DNA of 64,000 nucleotides. It comes from Neisseria flavescens (GTDB lineage: Bacteria; Pseudomonadota; Gammaproteobacteria; Burkholderiales; Neisseriaceae). Location: the NCBI RefSeq assembly GCF_005221285.1, contig NZ_CP039886.1, positions 2,167,883 to 2,231,882 of the forward strand, written 5' to 3'. Shown here one piece after another: positions 59,784-64,000 of this stretch; the first letter of the stretch is position 1, and each line of letters opens with the position of its first letter. The translations under genes and the position numbers were made by a program. The notes under the pieces are model-generated. The model saw only the letters and a program-made list of their open reading frames with translations. It had not been told where the DNA came from and searched no databases.

Positions 59784-60374
59784 ATGGAAGTAAAACTGCC
59801 TTTGGTTTTAGGGTCGAGTTCGGTTTTCCGCTGCGGACAGCTTCGCCGTTTGGGTATCGATTTTCAGACAGCGTCGCCTGATTTTGACGAAACGCCTATT
59901 GCGGGCGAGCATGCTGGCGAGACGGCGCTGCGTTTGGCTGAAGGCAAAGCCCGTTCATTGGCGGCAACTTTTCCTGCTGCGCTGATTATCGGCGCAGACC
60001 AAGTCGCATGGTGCGAAGGACGGCAGTTGGGCAAGCCAATGAACGTCGCAAATGCACAACAGATGCTGGCGGACTTAAGCGGAAAACGGATTGAATTTTA
60101 CAGCGCAATCGTGCTTTTGAATACTGCTATGGGCAAGGTTCAGCATCATGTCGATCATACGGTGGTTGCTATGCGCCAGTTGACGCAGGAACAAATCAGC
60201 CGATATTTGGAACGCGAGCCGGATGCGGTTTATTGTGCCGGTGCGGCGAAGAGCGAGGGTTTGGGCGCCGCTTTATTGGAGCGGATTGAAAGTACGGATC
60301 CGAATGCTTTGATCGGCCTTCCGATTTTCCGTCTGATTGATTTTTTGAAAAACGAAGGTGTGGAAGTTTTATAG
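59784..60374 (+). CDS. maf: Maf-like nucleotide pyrophosphatase (YceF type)
   Basis: 196 residues. SSSVFRCGQLRRLG near the start, DETP, IIGADQVAWCEGRQLGKP and an ALIGLPIFRL end are Maf-family features. The YceF branch hydrolyses m7GTP and related nucleotides. The ATG at 59784 follows AGGTAAAAAT and homologues start here; 59766 is possible but too close to the likely transcript start. Confidence 0.9.
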   Translation: MEVKLPLVLGSSSVFRCGQLRRLGIDFQTASPDFDETPIAGEHAGETALRLAEGKARSLAATFPAALIIGADQVAWCEGRQLGKPMNVANAQQMLADLSGKRIEFYSAIVLLNTAMGKVQHHVDHTVVAMRQLTQEQISRYLEREPDAVYCAGAAKSEGLGAALLERIESTDPNALIGLPIFRLIDFLKNEGVEVL

Positions 60375-60378
60375 TTTG

Positions 60379-60406
60379 AGGCCGTCTGAATGTGTTCAGA
60401 CGGCCT
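60379..60406 (+). terminator. DUS inverted-pair terminator after maf
   Basis: AGGCCGTCTGAA (60379-60390) and TTCAGACGGCCT (60395-60406). Confidence 0.8.
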
Positions 60407-60428
60407 GAGATTTTTTGGAGTTGCAAGA

Positions 60429-61139
60429 ATGAAACCGATTTTGTATTTGATACCCACCCCTTTGGGTGCGCCTGATACGCCATGCCTGTTGCCGCATGAA
60501 CAACAGGCGGTTGTCGGGCTGACGGATTTTGTCGTGGAAGCGGAAAAAACAGCGCGTGCGCATTTGAAACATTTGGGCGTGAATACGCCTATCCGCGAGC
60601 TGAATCTGCAAACGCTGAATGAACATACGGATTTGAAGACTTTGCCGGAATTGCTGAAGCCTTTGCAAGAAGGGCGCAGTATGGGCATTGTCAGCGAGGC
60701 GGGTTGCCCGGCCGTTGCTGATCCGGGTGCGAATTTGGTGGCATTGGCGCATAAACACGGTTTTGAAGTACGGCCTTTGGTCGGCCCGTCCAGCTTGTTG
60801 CTGGCACTGATGGCTTCGGGTGCGAATGGGCAGAACTTTGCGTTTAAGGGTTATCTGCCGTCTGAAAAAAATGAGCGCATTCAGAGTTTGAAGGCTTTGG
60901 AGCAACGTTCGCGGCAGTGCGGCGAGACGCAGATTTTTATTGAAACGCCTTACCGCAATGATGCGCTGCTTGCCGATGCGGTGGAAAACCTGCATCCTGA
61001 AACGCGTTTGTGTGTGGCTACGGACTTGACCTTGCCGACACAGGAAATCATCAGCCAGACGGTTGCGCAGTGGCGAAAAAGAAAAGAAATGCCGAACTTG
61101 AAAAAACGCCCGACGATTTTTGTGATGTATGCGGGTTGA
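60429..61139 (+). CDS. SAM-dependent methyltransferase, tetrapyrrole methylase family (RsmI-like)
   Basis: 236 residues. YLIPTPLGAPDTPCLLP at the N-terminus, SEAGCPAVADPGANLVALAH and VGPSSLLLALMASGANGQNF are hallmarks of the fold. It resembles RsmI (2'-O-methylation of 16S C1402) but differs in the first loop and lacks the C-terminal RsmI extension. It is probably a paralogue. Substrate uncertain. The ATG follows TTGGAG. Confidence 0.8.
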   Translation: MKPILYLIPTPLGAPDTPCLLPHEQQAVVGLTDFVVEAEKTARAHLKHLGVNTPIRELNLQTLNEHTDLKTLPELLKPLQEGRSMGIVSEAGCPAVADPGANLVALAHKHGFEVRPLVGPSSLLLALMASGANGQNFAFKGYLPSEKNERIQSLKALEQRSRQCGETQIFIETPYRNDALLADAVENLHPETRLCVATDLTLPTQEIISQTVAQWRKRKEMPNLKKRPTIFVMYAG

Positions 61140-61169
61140 AGATTTCCGCCCAGATAGGGGGTGAACAAT

Positions 61170-61206
61170 AAAAATGCCGTCTGAACAGGTTTCAGACGGC
61201 ATTTTT
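61170..61206. terminator. AT-dialect DUS terminator between convergent genes
   Basis: ATGCCGTCTGAA (61174-61185) and TTCAGACGGCAT (61191-61202), extended by A and T runs on both sides. It serves both the methyltransferase gene and yidC. Confidence 0.85.
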
Positions 61207-61219
61207 CATGCTGCGGCAT

Positions 61220-62866
61220 TTAGGAAACAACTTCGCCTTGGGTGCGTTGTTTTTCGATGCTGCGGTTGATGTGCCACTGCTGGGTAATGGTTAAGAGGTT
61301 GTTGACTACCCAGTACAATACCAGACCGGCAGGGAAGAAGAAGAACATAACGGAGAAAACCAGCGGCATGATTTTCATCATTTTTGCCTGCATCGGGTCG
61401 GTCGGCGGCGGATTGAGGAATGTTTGGGCAAACATGGTTGCCGCCATAATCAAAGGCAGGATGTAGAAAGGATCCGGACGGCTCAAGTCGGTAATCCAAC
61501 CCAACCAAGGCGCTTGGCGCAATTCTACGGAGGCGAACAATGCCCAGTACAAGCCGATGAAGACGGGGATTTGCAACAGCATAGGCAGACAGCCGCCCAG
61601 CGGATTGATTTTCTCGTCTTTGTAAAGCTGCATCATGGCTTGTTGTTGCGCCATGCGGTCATCGCCGTATTTCTCTTTGATGGCTTGCAATTTAGGTGCG
61701 GCGGCACGCATTTTTGCCATAGAGCGGTAAGAGGCGTTGGTCAATGGGTACAGTACGGCTTTGACGATGATGGTCAAAACGATGATTGCCCAGCCCCAGT
61801 TGCCGATGATGTTGTGCAGTTGGTTCAGGAGCCAGAAGAGGGGAGAGGCGAACCAGTGTACTTTGCCATAGTCTTTGGCCAGTTGCAGTTTGTCGGCGAT
61901 GTTGGCGATAACGGAAGTGGTTTGCGGACCGGCATACAGGTTGATGGCGGTTTCGGCTTTTGCACCGGCCGGGATGGCGGCTAAAGGCACGCTGACGCTT
62001 GCGCTGTACAGGTTGTCGTTGCGGCGTTTGATGTCGATGCTGCATTCGCCTGCGGCGCAAACGCTTTGTCCGCCTTTAGGCTGCAAAATCCAAGCGGACA
62101 TAAAGTGGTGTTCGATCATACCGAGCCAGCCGGTCGGGGTTTTGCGGATGTATTCGGCTTCGGATTTGCCGGATTTGGCATCGTCGTCCAAATCAGAGAA
62201 GCTGACTTTTTGGAAGTCGCCTTCAGGGGTGTAAACCACCGGGCCGACGTAAGAGCGGGTGAAGTAGCCTTGACCTTCGGGTTCGCTGTGGTCGCGGACG
62301 ATGCGGTAGTCTGCGCTCAGGTTGACGGGTTGGCCGTTGCTGTTGGTAATGTCAAAGCGGACGTTAACCAAGTAGCTGCCTTTAGTAAAAGTATAAACTT
62401 TGTCGATTTTCAGGCCGTTGGTTTCAGGCGCGCTCAGGCGGACTTCGACTTTGTCGCCGTTGAGGCTGTATTGTTTTTGCGGTGCGCTAAAGCCGATGCC
62501 TTTCAGAATGTTGTTGCCTTGAGCGTCCAAAAGCTCGGATTGGGCAACGTAGGTGTATTCCTTGCTATCGTTAAACAGGACAAAAGGTTTGTGTTCGTCG
62601 CCGGTTGCTTTGTATTGCAGGAGGGTCAGCTGACGCAGGTCGCCGCTTTTCTCATCGATGACGGCTTTAACTGTGTCTGTAGTAACGGTAATAGGAGAGG
62701 CCGGGGCAAGAGCGGCTTCGGCAGCGGCTTTTGCAGGAGCAGCGGCCGTTTGCTGTTGCGCGGCTTGTTGCGCCGGATTAGGTTTGGGGCTGGGGAAAAA
62801 ATGTTCCCAGCCGGCAAAGATTGCCACTGAAATGGCAAAAAACGCCATTAGTCTTTTAAAATCCAT
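61220..62866 (-). CDS. yidC: membrane protein insertase YidC
   Basis: 548 residues. N-terminal anchor (MDFKRLMAFFAISVAIFAGW), an Ala/Gln-rich linker, a periplasmic beta-sandwich domain (about 55-340) and five conserved C-terminal helices with the hydrophilic groove arginine near YRSMAKMRAAAPKLQAIKEK. Conserved LGGCLPMLLQIPVFIGLYW follows. It inserts and folds inner membrane proteins. Third after rpmH, rnpA and yidD. Confidence 0.96.
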   Translation of the reverse strand: MDFKRLMAFFAISVAIFAGWEHFFPSPKPNPAQQAAQQQTAAAPAKAAAEAALAPASPITVTTDTVKAVIDEKSGDLRQLTLLQYKATGDEHKPFVLFNDSKEYTYVAQSELLDAQGNNILKGIGFSAPQKQYSLNGDKVEVRLSAPETNGLKIDKVYTFTKGSYLVNVRFDITNSNGQPVNLSADYRIVRDHSEPEGQGYFTRSYVGPVVYTPEGDFQKVSFSDLDDDAKSGKSEAEYIRKTPTGWLGMIEHHFMSAWILQPKGGQSVCAAGECSIDIKRRNDNLYSASVSVPLAAIPAGAKAETAINLYAGPQTTSVIANIADKLQLAKDYGKVHWFASPLFWLLNQLHNIIGNWGWAIIVLTIIVKAVLYPLTNASYRSMAKMRAAAPKLQAIKEKYGDDRMAQQQAMMQLYKDEKINPLGGCLPMLLQIPVFIGLYWALFASVELRQAPWLGWITDLSRPDPFYILPLIMAATMFAQTFLNPPPTDPMQAKMMKIMPLVFSVMFFFFPAGLVLYWVVNNLLTITQQWHINRSIEKQRTQGEVVS

Positions 62867-62984
62867 AAGAGATTCCTGGAATTGACGGATAGGTAATCGG
62901 GATGAAAACTGCTTCAGACGGCATTATATAGAAACCGACGGGAAATTAAAGGAAATCGTGTTCTTTAAATGGTTGACAGCAGCA

Positions 62985-63206
62985 TTATGGAACAGGGTCA
63001 TGTCCGTGTCCGCCGAAAGGATGGCATCGTGCGATGCGTTTGATTGCCAGCCATCCGCCTTTGAATGCGCCGTATTTTTTGACGGCTTCGACTGCGTATT
63101 GTGAACAGGTCGGGGTATAGCGGCAGCGCGGCGGAATGAGGGGGCTGATGCAGTATTGGTAAAAGCGGATGAGTGCAAGGAGGAGCTTGGAAAGCAGGGT
63201 ATTCAT
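62985..63206 (-). CDS. yidD: membrane protein insertion efficiency factor YidD
   Basis: 73 residues. KLLLALIRFYQYCISPLIPP then RCRYTPTCSQYAVEAVKKYG and RIARCHPFGGHGHDPVP. The conserved cysteines and the CHP-GG-G-DP end are present. Its ATG overlaps the rnpA stop. Confidence 0.95.
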   Translation of the reverse strand: MNTLLSKLLLALIRFYQYCISPLIPPRCRYTPTCSQYAVEAVKKYGAFKGGWLAIKRIARCHPFGGHGHDPVP

Positions 63207-63544
63207 CGGCGTTTTTTCATCAGCTGGGCAAGTTGGTTTCGGGCTTCTGGGGCAGTTTCCCGATTAAACGCCTGACGCACGCGCACAACAAAATCATGCG
63301 GTGGCAGCTGGTGTTGATTCAGCCTGAACCAGTCGCGGATGACGCGCTTCATATAATTGCGCTCATGGGCGCGTTTGGCGGTCTTTTTGCTGACGACCAA
63401 GCCAAGGCGCGGATGGCCGAGTGCGTTGTCTGCGGACTGGGAGACTTGCAGCAAATCGCGGCTGCGTCGGTTTTTCAACGCAAAAACGGATGAAAAATCA
63501 TCCGTTTTTAATAAGCGATACTGCTTCGAGAAGCCGTAATTCAA
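63203..63544 (-). CDS. rnpA: ribonuclease P protein component
   Basis: 113 residues if begun at the TTG at 63544 (MNYGFSKQYRLLKTDDFSSV). The RNR-like motif KRAHERNYMKRVIRDWFRLN marks the RNase P protein, which helps the M1 RNA process tRNA 5' ends. No ATG or GTG is available upstream in frame before the rpmH stop. The alternative start is ATT at 63547, which overlaps that stop. Confidence 0.93.
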   Translation of the reverse strand: MNYGFSKQYRLLKTDDFSSVFALKNRRSRDLLQVSQSADNALGHPRLGLVVSKKTAKRAHERNYMKRVIRDWFRLNQHQLPPHDFVVRVRQAFNRETAPEARNQLAQLMKKRR

Positions 63545-63546
63545 AA

Positions 63547-63681
63547 TTATACAGCCAGGCGTTTGCGACCTTTGGCGCGACGGGCAGCCAATACTGCGCG
63601 ACCACCGCGGGTTTTGGAGCGAACCAAGAAGCCGTGGGTGCGTTTGCGTTTGGTAACGGAAGGTTGATAAGTGCGTTTCAT
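63547..63681 (-). CDS. rpmH: 50S ribosomal protein L34
   Basis: 44 residues, MKRTYQPSVTKRKRTHGFLV and so on to AKGRKRLAV. First gene of rpmH-rnpA-yidD-yidC, read away from the origin. Confidence 0.98.
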   Translation of the reverse strand: MKRTYQPSVTKRKRTHGFLVRSKTRGGRAVLAARRAKGRKRLAV

Positions 63682-63718
63682 GATGTTTCCTAAAAATTGG
63701 TAGATAATTAAACCGTGA

Positions 63719-63747
63719 ATTACACTCCAATTTGCCGCTTTTGTCAA
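63719..63747 (-). promoter_or_regulatory. sigma-70 promoter of rpmH
   Basis: On the minus strand TTGACA (63747-63742), 17-bp spacer, TGTAAT (63724-63719), 38 bp before the rpmH ATG. Confidence 0.78.
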
Positions 63748-63808
63748 TCAATATAAAAACTTTTCGTTGGCCAAAGTGTGACAACGGGTTTTATGCATTG
63801 ATAGAATT

Positions 63809-63840
63809 TGTGGATAAAATTTTGCGGCGGTTGTGGATAA
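63809..63840 (+). promoter_or_regulatory. two DnaA boxes of the origin / dnaA upstream region
   Basis: TGTGGATAA occurs at 63809-63817 and 63832-63840 with AT-rich flanks, in the rpmH side of the rpmH-dnaA gap. This is part of oriC or the dnaA autoregulatory region. dnaA itself is expected just beyond the window end. Confidence 0.7.
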
Positions 63841-63856
63841 AAAAGAGCGGAATGGG

Positions 63857-63862
63857 TATAAT
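63857..63862 (+). promoter_or_regulatory. possible -10 of the dnaA promoter
   Basis: TATAAT in the rightward direction beyond the DnaA boxes; the -35 is not clear. From 63863 to 64000 I see only one AG-dialect DUS (63892-63903) and presumed dnaA leader. Confidence 0.4.
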
Positions 63863-64000
63863 CGCCCAACCTTGCTTTTCTCTGTGGGCAAGGCCGTCTG
63901 AAAGCAGCGGGAGTATCGTAAAAATTTGATTTTTATCGGATTGTCTGTCTGCTCAGCCTTCTTGTATTTCCCAAATCTTCCATTTTCCGAGCTTAATCTC

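Noticed and set aside
2582..63903. Regularly scattered GCCGTCTGAA repeats considered as a CRISPR-like or regulatory repeat array
   Set aside because: They are dispersed, mostly intergenic, and match the Neisseria DNA uptake sequence; no spacer pattern exists. No CRISPR array was found in the window.

Overview
This window is a chromosomal segment from a commensal-type Neisseria. The main evidence is the DNA uptake sequence (DUS), which is scattered through it almost entirely in the AG dialect (AGGCCGTCTGAA), often as inverted pairs acting as terminators. That dialect, the PilMNOPQ operon, MisR/MisS, NadR, PonA, the pgl O-glycosylation locus and one short Correia element point to the N. subflava / N. 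flavescens side of the genus rather than to N. meningitidis or N. gonorrhoeae. The species call is an inference. The window starts inside dnaE and ends at DnaA boxes beside rpmH, next to the presumed origin and dnaA.

Layout. 0-14.4 kb is housekeeping: dnaE start, a Correia element, small S4 and oxidoreductase-like genes, engB, cytochrome c4, the System II cytochrome c maturation pair ccsB-ccsA, tsaD, an Lrp regulator divergent from a RarD-type transporter, murU, a flavin reductase with nadR, a membrane thioredoxin-like protein, rplM-rpsI, 6S RNA behind zapA, and gpsA. 14.5-28.9 kb is one long leftward surface-glycan cluster: a UDP-HexNAc dehydrogenase, flippase pglF, a Wzy-like polymerase, two glycosyltransferases (one with a C14 phase-variation tract), pglB, pglC, pglD, a Wza-like export lipoprotein and a Wzc-like tyrosine kinase. 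29.4-32 kb holds ribD, nrdR and a class II amidotransferase.

32.2-35.6 kb is an accessory patch: a TbpB-like surface lipoprotein tail, a frameshifted Slam translocon gene, an unidentified fragment and an MFS transporter. Its DUS copies are mostly of the N. mucosa/sicca dialect (GTCGTCTGAA core). 35.7-48.9 kb returns to core genes: a PHP phosphatase, ponA divergent from pilMNOPQ, aroK-aroB, misR-misS and an FMN reductase. 49-50.3 kb has efflux-pump debris and a tandemly duplicated tRNA-Val/tRNA-Asp pair. A Kef-type antiporter follows. 52.5-59.7 kb is the leftward yceD-rpmF-plsX-fabH-fabD-fabG lipid cluster, with broken glycosyltransferase genes lodged between fabD and fabG. The end carries maf, a tetrapyrrole-methylase family methyltransferase, and the yidC-yidD-rnpA-rpmH group read away from the origin.

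Most striking point: the glycan cluster holds nearly every part of a Wzx/Wzy-dependent exopolysaccharide assembly line built on the protein-glycosylation precursors. Every gene specific to making and exporting a polymer (wzy-like, wza-like, wzc-like) is broken by frameshift or nonsense changes. The genes needed for diNAcBac protein glycosylation (pglB, pglC, pglD, pglF) are intact. This looks like decay of a capsule/EPS function with retention of O-glycosylation, with the caveat that homopolymer frameshifts could be switchable or sequencing errors.
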